Counted from the first letter of the stretch, positions 1-9,174 are shown. The stretch is 64,000 bases of DNA from CAZUXY01 sp964624235 (GCA_964624235.1 CAZUXY010000019.1:8299-72298); one strand, 5' to 3'. Notes: generated by a model from the letters alone, not told the origin. Numbers and translations are program-made.

Positions 1-1374
1 GGACTGGCCGATACCATCGCGGCCGTCATAGACGAGAATCCCGCGCTTTCACCCGAACACGGGCACGTAGTAAAAAGGGGAAAGAACCCCGAACTTGATA
101 GCCTTTACGATCTTAAAAAAGACACCCGCTCCTGGATCATGAATTATCAGGAAGAGGAGAAAAGCCGCCTGGGAATACCGACCTTAAAGGTTAAATACAA
201 CCGGATCCTGGGTTACTACATCGAGGTCAGCAAGGGACAGACGGCCAGGGTCCCGCATGACTACTACCGCAAACAGACACTGGTGGGATCGGAACGTTAC
301 ACCACAGAAAAGCTGCAGGAGTTCGAATCCGAGATCCTCGGCGCCTCCGAGAAGATCATCGAAATTGAAACGGCCGAGGTGGAGGCGCTGCTGTCACGGA
401 TTCTGGAACTGCGGGCCGATATACAGGCAACGGCGGTCGCCGTAGGTGAAATCGATTATTTCTGTTCCCTTGCCTGTGCCGCCGGCGAAAACCGTTTTGT
501 CCGGCCCGCCTTCAACGGCGAGGGTACCACCCGGATAAAAGACGGCCGGCACCCCGTGGTGGAAAAGTATTATACCTCTGAGGTGTTCATTCCCAACGAT
601 ATAACCCTGGATAGCGACGAGCGGCTTATTACCATCATTACGGGCCCCAATATGTCGGGCAAATCCACTTACCTGCGCATGGCAGCCCTTATCCAGCTGA
701 TGTCCCAGATCGGCTCTTTCGTCCCCGCCGACTCCGCGGACCTTGCCCTGGTGGACCGTATCTACACCCGCATCGGCGCCTCGGACAACATCTCACGCGG
801 GGAGTCGACCTTCCTGGTGGAAATGAACGAGACCGCGGTAATACTTAACAACGCGACCGAGAAAAGTCTTATCATCATGGATGAGGTAGGAAGGGGAACC
901 AGCACCTTTGACGGCATATCCATCGCCTGGGCGGTGGTGGAATACATTCTGCGTTACCTGAAGGCCCGCACCCTGTTCGCGACCCACTACCACGAGCTGA
1001 CCTCCCTGGCCGACAAAAAGGGGATAGTGAACTGCAATGTCCAGGTCAGGGAACACCTCAGGGGAGTGGACTTTCTTCATAAAGTGGTTCCGGGATCCGC
1101 CGACCGTTCTTACGGGATTCACGTGGCGCGTCTCGCCGGAATTCCCCGCGAGATCACTTCCCGTGCGGAAACAATACTGGATCGCATGGAGCGCACCAGC
1201 CGGTCGTCCGCTTCGCGCAGAAACGGGGACGAGGAAAAATCCCAGGAACAGCTGGAGATGTTCAACGCCGCCAACCACCTGGTCATCCAGGCGATCAGTA
1301 CCATCGACGTGGACGGCATAACCCCTCTCGAGGCGATCAACGAACTGAACCGCCTGAAGAAGCTGATTGAGTAA
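1..1374 (+). CDS. mutS: DNA mismatch repair protein MutS (5' truncated by window edge)
   Basis: MutS binds mismatched DNA and starts methyl-independent or methyl-directed repair in the cytoplasm. The reading frame is open from base 1, so about 457 C-terminal residues are visible; by comparison with full-length MutS roughly 400 N-terminal residues lie outside. Visible parts are the end of the clamp/lever region (with GIPTLKVKYNRILGYYIEV, typical of MutS) and the complete ATPase domain: Walker A GPNMSGKST at visible residues 215-223, the signature STFLVEM, Walker B LIIMDEVGRGTSTFDG and the FATHYHEL histidine. Near the end QLEMF fits a beta-clamp-binding motif. Convergent with the slipin gene; a strong hairpin lies between the two stops. 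No anomalies seen. Confidence 0.97.
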   Translation, partial: GLADTIAAVIDENPALSPEHGHVVKRGKNPELDSLYDLKKDTRSWIMNYQEEEKSRLGIPTLKVKYNRILGYYIEVSKGQTARVPHDYYRKQTLVGSERYTTEKLQEFESEILGASEKIIEIETAEVEALLSRILELRADIQATAVAVGEIDYFCSLACAAGENRFVRPAFNGEGTTRIKDGRHPVVEKYYTSEVFIPNDITLDSDERLITIITGPNMSGKSTYLRMAALIQLMSQIGSFVPADSADLALVDRIYTRIGASDNISRGESTFLVEMNETAVILNNATEKSLIIMDEVGRGTSTFDGISIAWAVVEYILRYLKARTLFATHYHELTSLADKKGIVNCNVQVREHLRGVDFLHKVVPGSADRSYGIHVARLAGIPREITSRAETILDRMERTSRSSASRRNGDEEKSQEQLEMFNAANHLVIQAISTIDVDGITPLEAINELNRLKKLIE

Positions 1375-1386
1375 TCGAGTTAATGA

Positions 1387-1418
1387 ACGGCACCGCGGGT
1401 AAAAGCGCGCGGCGCCGT
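1387..1418. terminator. Hairpin between convergent mutS and slipin genes
   Basis: ACGGC-A-CCGCG pairs with CGCGG-C-GCCGT around a 10-nt loop, ten base pairs with one internal mismatch, placed 12 bases after the mutS stop and 10 bases after the slipin stop (minus strand). There is no clear U-run on either side, so it is a terminator-like stem rather than a textbook intrinsic terminator. Confidence 0.45.
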
Positions 1419-1427
1419 ATATAAACC

Positions 1428-2174
1428 TTATTCTTTCGGTAAAAACGGCTTCAAAAGGTCTATAGGGATAGGGAACAGCGTGGTCGAATTATGTTCTGTG
1501 GCCACTTCGCGCAATGTCTGCAGATAACGCAGCTGCAGGGCAATGGGATGTTCCTCCATTAGGGTCGCGGCCTCGATCAGTTTCGCCGCCGCCTGGGACT
1601 CCCCCTCCGCGGCAATGATTTTTGCGCGTCGCTCCCTCTCGGCCTCGGCCTGTTTGGCCATCGCCCGCTGCATCTCCTGGGGCAGGTCGACATGCTTTAC
1701 CTCAACGGCTGAAACTTTTATTCCCCAGGGGTCGGTATGCAGATCCAGAACGTTTTGCAGTTCCGCGTTGATCCGCTCCCGGTCGCTCAGCAGGTCGTCC
1801 AGCTCAACCATCCCTAAAATGCTTCTGAGGGTCGTCTGGGCCAGCTGTGAAGTGGCATAGAGAAAATCCTCCACCTCGGTAATTGCCTTATTGGGTTCTA
1901 TCACCCGGAAATAGACGACGGCATTCACTTTGACCGAAACGTTGTCTTTGGTGATGATGTCCTGGGGCGGAACATCCATGGCGATAAGCCTAAGACCCAC
2001 CCTCACCCATTTATCAATTATGGGAAACACTATGATGATACCAGGTCCTTTTGCCGACGACAACAGCCTGCCGAGGCGGAATACCACCGCCCTTTCATAT
2101 TCCTTGACGATTTTGATTGATGCTATGAGAAAAAGCACCGCCAGAATGATTATGGTTGGAAATACCTCAAACAT
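1428..2174 (-). CDS. Slipin / stomatin-like SPFH membrane protein
   Basis: A 248-aa stomatin/prohibitin-type protein that would assemble on the inner membrane. Residues about 3-20 form one hydrophobic membrane segment (FPTIIILAVLFLIASI), followed by the SPFH core (EYERAVVFRLGR, DVPPQDIITKDN) and a charged helical region (KQAEAERERRAKIIAAEGES) typical of slipins. A longer in-frame ORF exists upstream, but the ATG at 2174 has AGGAGG seven bases before it and gives the usual slipin N-terminus, so I chose it. It lies 43 bp behind nfeD on the same strand. The nfeD-slipin pairing is a known conserved arrangement in which the NfeD protease cleaves or partners the slipin. The precise function is not known. 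Confidence 0.93.
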   Translation of the reverse strand: MFEVFPTIIILAVLFLIASIKIVKEYERAVVFRLGRLLSSAKGPGIIIVFPIIDKWVRVGLRLIAMDVPPQDIITKDNVSVKVNAVVYFRVIEPNKAITEVEDFLYATSQLAQTTLRSILGMVELDDLLSDRERINAELQNVLDLHTDPWGIKVSAVEVKHVDLPQEMQRAMAKQAEAERERRAKIIAAEGESQAAAKLIEAATLMEEHPIALQLRYLQTLREVATEHNSTTLFPIPIDLLKPFLPKE

Positions 2175-2217
2175 CTCATGCCTCCTGTAGTATATTTGCC
2201 TATCGTTCTTTTGATTA

Positions 2218-3552
2218 CTATTTATCCTCTTCTTCGTCCACCTGCCTTGCGACCCGCAACAACATACCATTGATCCCGGTAACAACGATCTTTTCGTCTT
2301 TTAAAATCTCATCCCCCGACACGGCGTTCCAAATCTCACCGTGTACGAACACTTTACCCGTTCCCGCGATGTCCCTGATGGCGACACCCGTTTCCCCGAT
2401 GATTCCCTGCATCCCCGTAGTCACCTTGCCCTTGTGCACCCTGATCACCGCTCTTACGACGATGAAGAAGAATCCCAACAGGGCTATGACCACCGCAATG
2501 ATCGATTTTATGGGGACCCGCCCTCCGGGTAGCGGGGAATCAAAAAGTATCATGGAACCGAAAATGAAAGAAACGATTCCCCCCAGGGTAAGCAGTCCGT
2601 AGCTGGTAATCTTCAGCTCCAGTATAAAAAGCACTATGGCGAGTACGATAAGCGCGAGTCCCGCGAAATTTACCGGCAGAATTCTGATAGCCATCAGAAA
2701 GATGAACAGGGCCACGGCCCCGATGACGCCCGGAACTATCAGGCCGGGGCTTTTTACTTCCATACCTATTCCCACCACGGCGATGATAAACAGCAGAAAT
2801 ACCACCTGCGGATCGGCGAAGAAATTAAGCATGCGCTGTTTCCAGTCCATTTCAAAGCTGACGGCATGTATGCCCCTGGTGCTGAGTGTCACGATCCTGT
2901 CATCCATCCGCACCTTTCTCCCGTTGAGCTTGAAAAGGAGATCGTTGACGTCATCGGCGATTATATCTATGATCCCAAACCTCAGGGCCTCCAGGTAGGT
3001 GCTGGAAATCGCGTCCCTGACGGCGCGCACCGTCCAATCGACGTTCCGGTTGCGCTTCTGCGCCAGGCTTTTCCCGTAGGCGATGGTATCGTTGAGCACC
3101 TTTTTCGCCATCACGCTGTCCTGACCCTTTTCTTTCGCGTTCTTCTCGCTGAAATTAATAAAGGGACTTACGGGATGCATGGCGCCTATTTCAGTGCCGG
3201 GGGCCATTACCGCGATATGTGCAGACAGCATAATGTACCCGCCTGCCGAGGCCGCCTGGGCTCCTTTGGGCGCGGTAAACACCACCACCGGTATTTCCGA
3301 CGAGAGGATGGCCTTGATGATTTCACGCATGGAGTTCATGAGACCGCCGGGGGTGTCCATCTGGATAATGATGAACTGCAGTTTCTGTTTATTGGCCTCG
3401 TCGATGGATTTGATGATATGTTCGGCCACAATGGGGTTGACCGAGCCTTCAAGCTTCACCAGCCCGTACCTTGAGGCCGAATCGGCATACCCATGCAGCG
3501 CCCCTGCCAGAAACGCCGCCGACAACAACCCTGTAATGAGTCTTATCTTCAT
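2218..3552 (-). CDS. NfeD-family membrane serine protease (long form)
   Basis: 444 aa. Order: Sec signal peptide (about 1-23); ClpP-like protease domain with the catalytic-serine motif ASAGGY (Ser102) after DTPGG (about 66-70) and candidate catalytic lysines at about 150-151 (MAKKVLND); a block of four to five membrane helices (about 240-350); and a C-terminal OB-fold NfeD domain (MQGIIGETGVAI, VFVHGEIW). This is the long NfeD type known from archaea and bacteria, which cleaves the C-terminus of its slipin partner; that activity is inferred here from family and context. First gene of a two-gene operon with the slipin, driven by a well-formed promoter at 3593-3621. Confidence 0.92.
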   Translation of the reverse strand: MKIRLITGLLSAAFLAGALHGYADSASRYGLVKLEGSVNPIVAEHIIKSIDEANKQKLQFIIIQMDTPGGLMNSMREIIKAILSSEIPVVVFTAPKGAQAASAGGYIMLSAHIAVMAPGTEIGAMHPVSPFINFSEKNAKEKGQDSVMAKKVLNDTIAYGKSLAQKRNRNVDWTVRAVRDAISSTYLEALRFGIIDIIADDVNDLLFKLNGRKVRMDDRIVTLSTRGIHAVSFEMDWKQRMLNFFADPQVVFLLFIIAVVGIGMEVKSPGLIVPGVIGAVALFIFLMAIRILPVNFAGLALIVLAIVLFILELKITSYGLLTLGGIVSFIFGSMILFDSPLPGGRVPIKSIIAVVIALLGFFFIVVRAVIRVHKGKVTTGMQGIIGETGVAIRDIAGTGKVFVHGEIWNAVSGDEILKDEKIVVTGINGMLLRVARQVDEEEDK

Positions 3553-3990
3553 TTACATACACCCGGATTTTCTGAATACTGGATCATGTTTTAGTATATT
3601 CAATTATTATTGGTAAGTCAATAGCAACCGCTGTCAAGTTGAATTATATTCGAGATTCACCACCCGATAATCGTTCCAGTCCGCTGCCGGCCGTCCATCT
3701 CACTGCGGTTTCGAGGTCCGTTCAACGCGTATCCCTGCCGTGATGAGGATATTTACCGGCTTCACAACAGGCAGTATTCCCATAAAAATCCGCGACAGGT
3801 CTTTTTCATGTATCTGTTTGTGAAAAAATACGATAATATGAAAAAGGCTTCCCATGGCCGGGTTAATAACGCATACTGTTATGGTTGAGATTTTTTTTAT
3901 TCTATGCGCGGTCTCGGCCCTCCGTGAAGCGGCGCATACGGCGCATGTCGCAAACGGCACGAAATCACCAGGCAGGTATGTGAGCACATC
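3553..3990. other. Divergent intergenic region, nfeD / HEAT-repeat gene
   Basis: 438 bp between divergent genes. Holds the nfeD promoter at its left end. A 95-codon minus-strand frame (3700-3987) has no recognisable motif and no credible ribosome site, so I do not call it. The right end carries GGCAGGT 12 bases before the ATG of the HEAT-repeat gene as a weak ribosome site. Nothing else convincing. Confidence 0.5.
3593..3621 (-). promoter_or_regulatory. Sigma-70-type promoter of the nfeD-slipin operon
   Basis: On the minus strand TTGACT (3621-3616) and TATACT (3598-3593) are separated by exactly 17 bases. The -10 lies about 40 bases from the nfeD ATG. Both hexamers match five of six consensus positions, among the best promoter matches in the window. 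Confidence 0.7.
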
Positions 3991-5097
3991 ATGAGAATAA
4001 AGACCACTTGCGGATTGGTTACCCTTATAATAGCCCTATCCATGCACGCGGCGGCGCTCCACGCTCAAAAGGAGGCGGAAAAGAAAACCGGTGTGGCTTC
4101 AGGCACGGTTAAACCGGCCAAACCCATAAAGCCGCAGGATGATGAACAAAAGAAAAAAGACCGCGACAGGAAAAAAGCTGAATGGATAGAGAAAACCCTC
4201 AAGTACGGAATCAACAAGGACCGGCGTGAGGCGCTCAACAATATCCTCGACATCAGGGACGATGCCGTAAAAAAGGACATGGAAAGGCTGCTGGTCGATG
4301 TTCTCAAGGAAGAAACCGACGCGGACGTGAAAATTAAAGCGATCACCGTGGCCTCCGAACTCAAGCTGTCGGCCGCAGGACCTTATTTCATAAAGTCCCT
4401 GGAAGATGAATCCGTAGACGTACGCATAGCGGCGGTGCAGGGATTGAAACGTATTAATGATTCCTCTTCAGCCCCGACCCTCGTGACCAAACTGAAAGCG
4501 CAGGACCTGAGCACAGAATCGAACTACACCGAGGCATTGATCGACGCTCTCGGCGCCTTCAAAGCCGCCGAGCTGGCGGGTTTCGCGGAGGCGGCCGTCA
4601 AGGACCTGAAGACCACCCGGAATATCCGCCAGCAGATGGTGCTCTTCCTGGGGAAAATCGGTTCCGTCGGACAGAAGGACTTTCTGGTGAAACTGCTTAC
4701 CGACGAGGAGGAAGACGCCGACATCAGGTCATATGCCGCCAACTCGCTTTCACACCTCGGCCTCAAAGAGACCGCCGCGGACCTGGATAAAGTCATCACG
4801 ACTATCGAGGGATACCCTTTTAAAAAGAAAAAGGATTATTACACTCTTTACCTGTATTGTGTAGCCGCCATGGCGAAACTCGGTGACGACAGGGCCTTCC
4901 CCCGCCTGATGAACGCGTTGAAAAGCGACAGCGCTGCCTCCAGGATAAAGGCCATCAACCTGCTGGGTGAGCTCAAAGACAAAAGATCAATTGACATTTT
5001 AAAATACAAAAGGGATCATGACCCGAATTCCGGAGTACAGAAGGCCGCCCGGGAAGCGTTGAAAGAAATGGGAGTATCCGACAAGAAGGAGAAGTAA
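3991..5097 (+). CDS. Exported HEAT-repeat protein
   Basis: 368 aa. An N-terminal Sec signal peptide (about 1-26, ending near HAQ) is followed by a lysine- and aspartate-rich linker (about 28-60) and then repeated helical pairs of HEAT/PBS-lyase type, for example ADVKIKAITVASELK, DVRIAAVQGLKRI, SRIKAINLLGELKD and GVQKAAREALKEMG. Such repeats form a scaffold for protein-protein contacts; the partner is unknown. Exported, so probably periplasmic. The next gene starts 6 bp after the stop, with AGGAGAAG lying in the end of this gene, so the two are probably co-transcribed. Confidence 0.8.
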   Translation: MRIKTTCGLVTLIIALSMHAAALHAQKEAEKKTGVASGTVKPAKPIKPQDDEQKKKDRDRKKAEWIEKTLKYGINKDRREALNNILDIRDDAVKKDMERLLVDVLKEETDADVKIKAITVASELKLSAAGPYFIKSLEDESVDVRIAAVQGLKRINDSSSAPTLVTKLKAQDLSTESNYTEALIDALGAFKAAELAGFAEAAVKDLKTTRNIRQQMVLFLGKIGSVGQKDFLVKLLTDEEEDADIRSYAANSLSHLGLKETAADLDKVITTIEGYPFKKKKDYYTLYLYCVAAMAKLGDDRAFPRLMNALKSDSAASRIKAINLLGELKDKRSIDILKYKRDHDPNSGVQKAAREALKEMGVSDKKEK

Positions 5098-5103
5098 CGC
5101 CGT

Positions 5104-5514
5104 ATGACGGCCCCCAATCCCTACGAAAAGAGCAGGTTTGCCGACAGGATGAAAGAGATCGGCATACTCTGCCTGTTTATAACCGGATCGGCCCTGCTCG
5201 CGACATTCATCATGGACCTGCTGGTGTACCCGGTTGCCATCTTCGCGGTTAACAACAAGACTCTTTACACCTTCATGGTCCGCAACATCTCCCTGGCGCT
5301 CCTGCTGCTGGTAATATCCGTGTTTATTATCCGAAGAGTGGTGATGCTGAGAAGGGAGGGCCATGGCACGGCAGGTATACTGAGCAGAATAGCCCGGAGA
5401 ATGGTGTCAGCAACGGTCTGGATGTTCATATGCATGGGAATAACGGGAACGGTAATAGCGGTAATCTACTTCCTGCTGAGTTATAATTATTACCTGCTTT
5501 ACAAACTAACATAA
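5104..5514 (+). CDS. Small integral membrane protein, unknown
   Basis: 136 aa with three predicted membrane helices (about 19-47, 60-82 and 104-126) joined by short basic loops (RRVVMLRREGHG). No family recognised. Start supported by AGGAGAAG about nine bases upstream, inside the end of the HEAT-repeat gene. Probably co-transcribed with that gene and with the esterase-like gene 17 bp downstream. Confidence 0.7.
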   Translation: MTAPNPYEKSRFADRMKEIGILCLFITGSALLATFIMDLLVYPVAIFAVNNKTLYTFMVRNISLALLLLVISVFIIRRVVMLRREGHGTAGILSRIARRMVSATVWMFICMGITGTVIAVIYFLLSYNYYLLYKLT

Positions 5515-5531
5515 ATATAAATGGTTTGCTC

Positions 5532-6464
5532 ATGGCCGTGACCAGTGATTTTGACCGATTCTTCCTGCATCTGCCGCCGTTTGACCGGGAAAAGGACTTT
5601 GATGATTTCTGGAAACGGTCAATCAGCGAATCGAAAAAAATCCCTGTTGAACCTTCCTATGTCCCTTCAGGGACTAAACGACCGGGTTTTGACGTTTTTA
5701 CGGTTTCATTCAAGGGTTACAACCGTTCCGGGCTGAAGGGCACCCTCTATGTCCCGTCCAAATCGAAAAATCCCAGGGTGGTCATTCTTCTTCCTGACTA
5801 CAACACCACGAGTCCCTACGAACAGTATACGCTGGAGACCGGTCTTGCCTACTACTTCTTTCATATGCGGGGCCACGAATACACGAACACAACCGACGGC
5901 GAGTTGGAATCATCCCCCGGATTCATGGTGGAGAACATTAATGATCCCGAATCATACTATCTTAAAGCTGTGTATCTCGACGTGCTCAGGGTCATCGACC
6001 TGCTGAGACTGAAGGGGGACCTGGACTGCGGATCCATGGGCATTATAGGAAAAGGAACCGGCGCGGCGGCGGCCGTTTTTGCCGCGTCATTTTCGACGAG
6101 GGTGAAGGCGCTGGTGCTGGATACCGCCTCTTTCTGTTATCTCCCCCTCAGTCAGAACCATTCCACCTCGGATACCGCGCGTGAAATCAACCAGTACATC
6201 GCCGCGCACCGAACCAGGAAAAACCTGGTAAAAAAGAATCTCAGCTATTTCGACGCGCTCAACTTCAGCGATATGATCGGCATACCGGTACTGGCGACGG
6301 TGGGATTAAAAGACACACTCTCCCCGCCCCAGTGCGTTTTTGCGCTCTTCAACCGTCTCATCTGCGACAAAACCATCGAAGTCTATCCTGACGAGGGAAA
6401 CGAAGCCGGCGGCGCCGGGCAGTTCGCCAAAAATCTGGGATGGATCAAGAGGATGCTGCGATAA
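5532..6464 (+). CDS. CE7 (acetyl-xylan esterase)-like alpha/beta-hydrolase, probably inactive
   Basis: 310 aa from the ATG at 5532 (a TTG two codons earlier is possible). Length and layout match the carbohydrate esterase 7 / cephalosporin-C deacetylase family: an N-terminal helix region (FDREKDFDDFWK), the core sheet, and a C-terminal GLKDTLSPPQCVFALFN that matches the family's conserved acid-bearing PP segment. The three family signatures are altered: RGQ reads RGH, the nucleophile elbow GGSQGG reads GKGTGA with no serine, and the catalytic HE pair reads NE (YPDEGNEAGG). The Asp remains. I infer a non-catalytic or repurposed fold. No signal peptide, so cytoplasmic. It ends 48 bp from the convergent pcm gene. 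Confidence 0.75.
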   Translation: MAVTSDFDRFFLHLPPFDREKDFDDFWKRSISESKKIPVEPSYVPSGTKRPGFDVFTVSFKGYNRSGLKGTLYVPSKSKNPRVVILLPDYNTTSPYEQYTLETGLAYYFFHMRGHEYTNTTDGELESSPGFMVENINDPESYYLKAVYLDVLRVIDLLRLKGDLDCGSMGIIGKGTGAAAAVFAASFSTRVKALVLDTASFCYLPLSQNHSTSDTAREINQYIAAHRTRKNLVKKNLSYFDALNFSDMIGIPVLATVGLKDTLSPPQCVFALFNRLICDKTIEVYPDEGNEAGGAGQFAKNLGWIKRMLR

Positions 6465-6512
6465 CCGCGTTTTGAGTATTTTTGGCGGGACCAGCCGGCA
6501 TAGGGAAAAGGA

Positions 6513-7163
6513 TCATGTCCCCGTATTCCTTACCAGCGGGACGAAATGGGCGTCCCCCATATTGTCTTCCACGATACCGCCGCCGGCCCTCCTGATGTAC
6601 CTCCTCAGGATATATCCCGAACCGTTTTTTACCGGAACGATCATTATGCCCCCCTCACCGAGCAGTTCGAACAGCCCTTCAGGAAGAGCGGCGGCGCCGG
6701 CGGACACGATAACAGCGTCGAAGGGACCGTGTACGGTCGTAAAGTCCTCAGCGTGCACGGGTACCACGTTGCGATAATTCAGTTTAATCAGCAGGTTTTC
6801 CCTGGCCCTCTTGTACAGCTCTTCTATTCTTTCCATGGTCACCACCGCGAGCGACAGTTCCGCCAGCAGCGCCGACTGATATCCGGTGCCCGTACCGATC
6901 TCAAGCACCCGTTCATCGCCCAGCAGGTGGAGTGCCTGCAGCATCCGGGCCACCGTAGAAGGTCTGGAAATGGTCTGGCCGTATCCGATGGGGAGCGAAG
7001 TGTCTTCGTAAGCCCTGTACCTGAGCGCCTCTGAAATAAAAATGTGCCGCGGCACCCTGAGCATGGCATCGGTTATCCTGCTGGAAACCACGCCGTTCGC
7101 GGCAAGGCGGGAGACCAGTCTGCGGCGGGGAAGGATGAAATCTCCCATGTCCCTAGGGTACAA
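6513..7163 (-). CDS. pcm: Protein-L-isoaspartate O-methyltransferase
   Basis: 216 aa. Uses S-adenosylmethionine to methylate L-isoaspartyl residues so that damaged proteins can be repaired. Visible family features: VPRHIFISE, the GYGQTISRPS substrate segment, SAM motif I VLEIGTGTGYQSA (about residues 85-97), and AEDFTTVHGPFDAVIVSAG. The start is ambiguous: TTG at 7163 has GGAGG five bases upstream and overlaps the preceding gene by 11 bp; an ATG at 7148 lacks a well-placed ribosome site. Either way translation is probably coupled to the TPR-NHL-VWA gene. Last gene of the run that includes uvrA. Confidence 0.93.
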   Translation of the reverse strand: MYPRDMGDFILPRRRLVSRLAANGVVSSRITDAMLRVPRHIFISEALRYRAYEDTSLPIGYGQTISRPSTVARMLQALHLLGDERVLEIGTGTGYQSALLAELSLAVVTMERIEELYKRARENLLIKLNYRNVVPVHAEDFTTVHGPFDAVIVSAGAAALPEGLFELLGEGGIMIVPVKNGSGYILRRYIRRAGGGIVEDNMGDAHFVPLVRNTGT

Positions 7164-9174
7164 AGTATCCTCCCCACTCGGTTCCCTTCAGTCCACGGTT
7201 ATCGACGTTGATCCTGACATCGGCCCACCAACCCCTCACCGTTTTGGTCTTGAAGGTCGAATACACCAGCACGTACCGGTATTCCTCGGAGTTGCGGATC
7301 CTGCCATAGATTTTTCTGAGGTCATCGGCCTGGCGGGCCGTATAGATGTCGCCGCCCGTCTGCAGGGCGATCTTCCGCAGCAGAGGGTCTTTGCCCCTGA
7401 ATGAGACTATATATATGGGAATGTAGTGGCTGCGCGCGAACTCGATTACGTTTTTGACCGAATAACGGGTGAACGAACTCTCTGACACCTCGCCGCTGGT
7501 GATCATGATGACGCCGCGCCGGTTGGTGCGCGGGACCAGGTCGGCAACGGCGTTATACAACACACGTCCCATGTCTTTGCCGGCGGCGTAGTTTCCGGCG
7601 TGGAGTGCTTTCAGCGCGCGGCGCCTGCTCCAGTCGAATTCATTGTCGGTCCAGTAGTCGCTGTTGAACCCGAGTATCTTCAGCGAATCGTCCTTACGCA
7701 TTTTCTTCAGTATAAACTCCGCGGCCCAGGGGATATCGTTATGATAACCGCGCATCCCGACGGACCGGTCCACACAGAGCACCATCGATGCCGAAGGGTT
7801 TTTCCTTTTCAGATAATCCGAGTAGAGCCCGAATATTTTGGCTCCGTCTTCGGTCAACGAAAAGTTCTCGCGTTTCAGGCCGTATACCGGCCTGCCCGCA
7901 CGGTCCTTGATGTTCAGATAAAGGGCGACCACAGGGAATTTTTTGGTGTCCACCATGGAAATCTCGATGTCCAGGTTCGCGTACCGCTGCCACAGCGGCG
8001 AAAAGATCAGAAGCTTCTCCTGCCGGTAATCCAGGCAATACATGAATTCATCCCTGCCCGAAATGGAAGAATAGAGGCTTCCAAACTCTTTTTTTCCTCC
8101 CTCCCACGAGGAAAAAAGCGCCTGCTCCTTCCGATCGAGGTCGTAAAAGAATAGTCCTTTCTTCTCGTCAGACACCAGGAGGGTCTTTCCCCGCAGGCTC
8201 AGGTTTCTGAGTTTTTGCGCATTTTCTATCGTAATGACGTCAATATAGTTTCCTGAATCGTCGAAGGCCGAGATACGGTTGTTCCCCGTGTCGGTAATAT
8301 ACACCATGTCGGCGGTGGCTGCGCAGTCGGTGGGATTACTGAGGTGCCCCTCGTATTCCCCGGATTTCCCGAAGCTGAGTATAAACCTGCCGGTGTGATC
8401 GAACTTCTGCACCCTGTCGTTGCCCGAATCCACCACGTAGATGTTCCCTTTCGGATCGAAACACGCCCCCTGGGGGCCGTGGAATTTACCCTCTTCGTTA
8501 CCGGTCCCTCCGAACGATTTCTGAATTCTCAGCGCCGTGTTGAGTACATAGACGGTGTCCTTTTTGAAGTCAGTGACGAGCAGGCTGTTCCGGTGATAAT
8601 CGAGACCGTACAGTCTGCTCCCGATAGCGGGAGAAAAGACCGATATGCCGTTTTTGTTGGGGTCTATTTTTATGAGTTTCCCCGCGGAGAAGGAGGTTAT
8701 ATAGATGTTCCTGTCATCGTCCACCGCCGCATCCACGGGATTGATGAAACGGTACTGTTTCATTTCCCGCGAAACTATTTCATCGGCCAGCAAATATTCC
8801 CCGCTATTCAGGGGATCGTCTTTTCCGCCTTCCCTGAACCTGAGCGAATCGATCTTGTTCCTCACCAGGACGTTGTCGGGATTCTCCGCCGAGAGCTGTT
8901 CCCACTCCGCCAGCGCCTCGTCCCTGAAGCCGGCCAGGCGGTACGAACGGGCAAGGTATTCCCGCGCGGTATGGTAATCGGGGTATTCGGAAAGGGCCTT
9001 GCGGAAAAACTCCACGGCGGCGAGATACCGCATGTTATTGAAATGATTGTATCCGGTACGGAACGATTCCTTGGCCCTCTCGAACCGGGCGAGGTTGCCG
9101 GTCTGGGCAAACGCCTGAACGCCGCACGCGAAAAACGCCAACAGCACTAAAACAGTAAGTTTATAATTGCCCAT
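7153..9174 (-). CDS. Exported TPR / NHL beta-propeller / VWA-domain protein
   Basis: 673 aa, three modules in one exported chain. Sec signal peptide (about 1-24); two TPR-like units (about 30-105, YLAAVEFFRKALSEYPDYHTAREYLARSY); an NHL-type propeller (about 130-400) with repeats such as GPQGACFDPKGNIYVVDSGNDRV (quoted in part: DPKGNIYVVDSGN) and MVYITDTGNNRI; then a von Willebrand A domain from about 415, with a MIDAS-like DRSVGM. VWA domains bind metal and partner proteins; NHL propellers bind protein, RNA or glycans. Function unknown. It lies 86 bp behind uvrA and overlaps pcm by 11 bp. Probably periplasmic or surface-bound, an unusual neighbour for two cytoplasmic repair genes. Confidence 0.82.
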   Translation of the reverse strand: MGNYKLTVLVLLAFFACGVQAFAQTGNLARFERAKESFRTGYNHFNNMRYLAAVEFFRKALSEYPDYHTAREYLARSYRLAGFRDEALAEWEQLSAENPDNVLVRNKIDSLRFREGGKDDPLNSGEYLLADEIVSREMKQYRFINPVDAAVDDDRNIYITSFSAGKLIKIDPNKNGISVFSPAIGSRLYGLDYHRNSLLVTDFKKDTVYVLNTALRIQKSFGGTGNEEGKFHGPQGACFDPKGNIYVVDSGNDRVQKFDHTGRFILSFGKSGEYEGHLSNPTDCAATADMVYITDTGNNRISAFDDSGNYIDVITIENAQKLRNLSLRGKTLLVSDEKKGLFFYDLDRKEQALFSSWEGGKKEFGSLYSSISGRDEFMYCLDYRQEKLLIFSPLWQRYANLDIEISMVDTKKFPVVALYLNIKDRAGRPVYGLKRENFSLTEDGAKIFGLYSDYLKRKNPSASMVLCVDRSVGMRGYHNDIPWAAEFILKKMRKDDSLKILGFNSDYWTDNEFDWSRRRALKALHAGNYAAGKDMGRVLYNAVADLVPRTNRRGVIMITSGEVSESSFTRYSVKNVIEFARSHYIPIYIVSFRGKDPLLRKIALQTGGDIYTARQADDLRKIYGRIRNSEEYRYVLVYSTFKTKTVRGWWADVRINVDNRGLKGTEWGGYFVP

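Noticed and set aside
320..332. GTTCGAATCC, resembling the T-arm of a tRNA
   Set aside because: Lies within the intact mutS reading frame and no acceptor or anticodon stem can be drawn around it.
3700..3987. 95-codon minus-strand frame between nfeD and the HEAT-repeat gene
   Set aside because: No motif, no ribosome site and mixed composition; it ends where the divergent gene begins. Probably chance.
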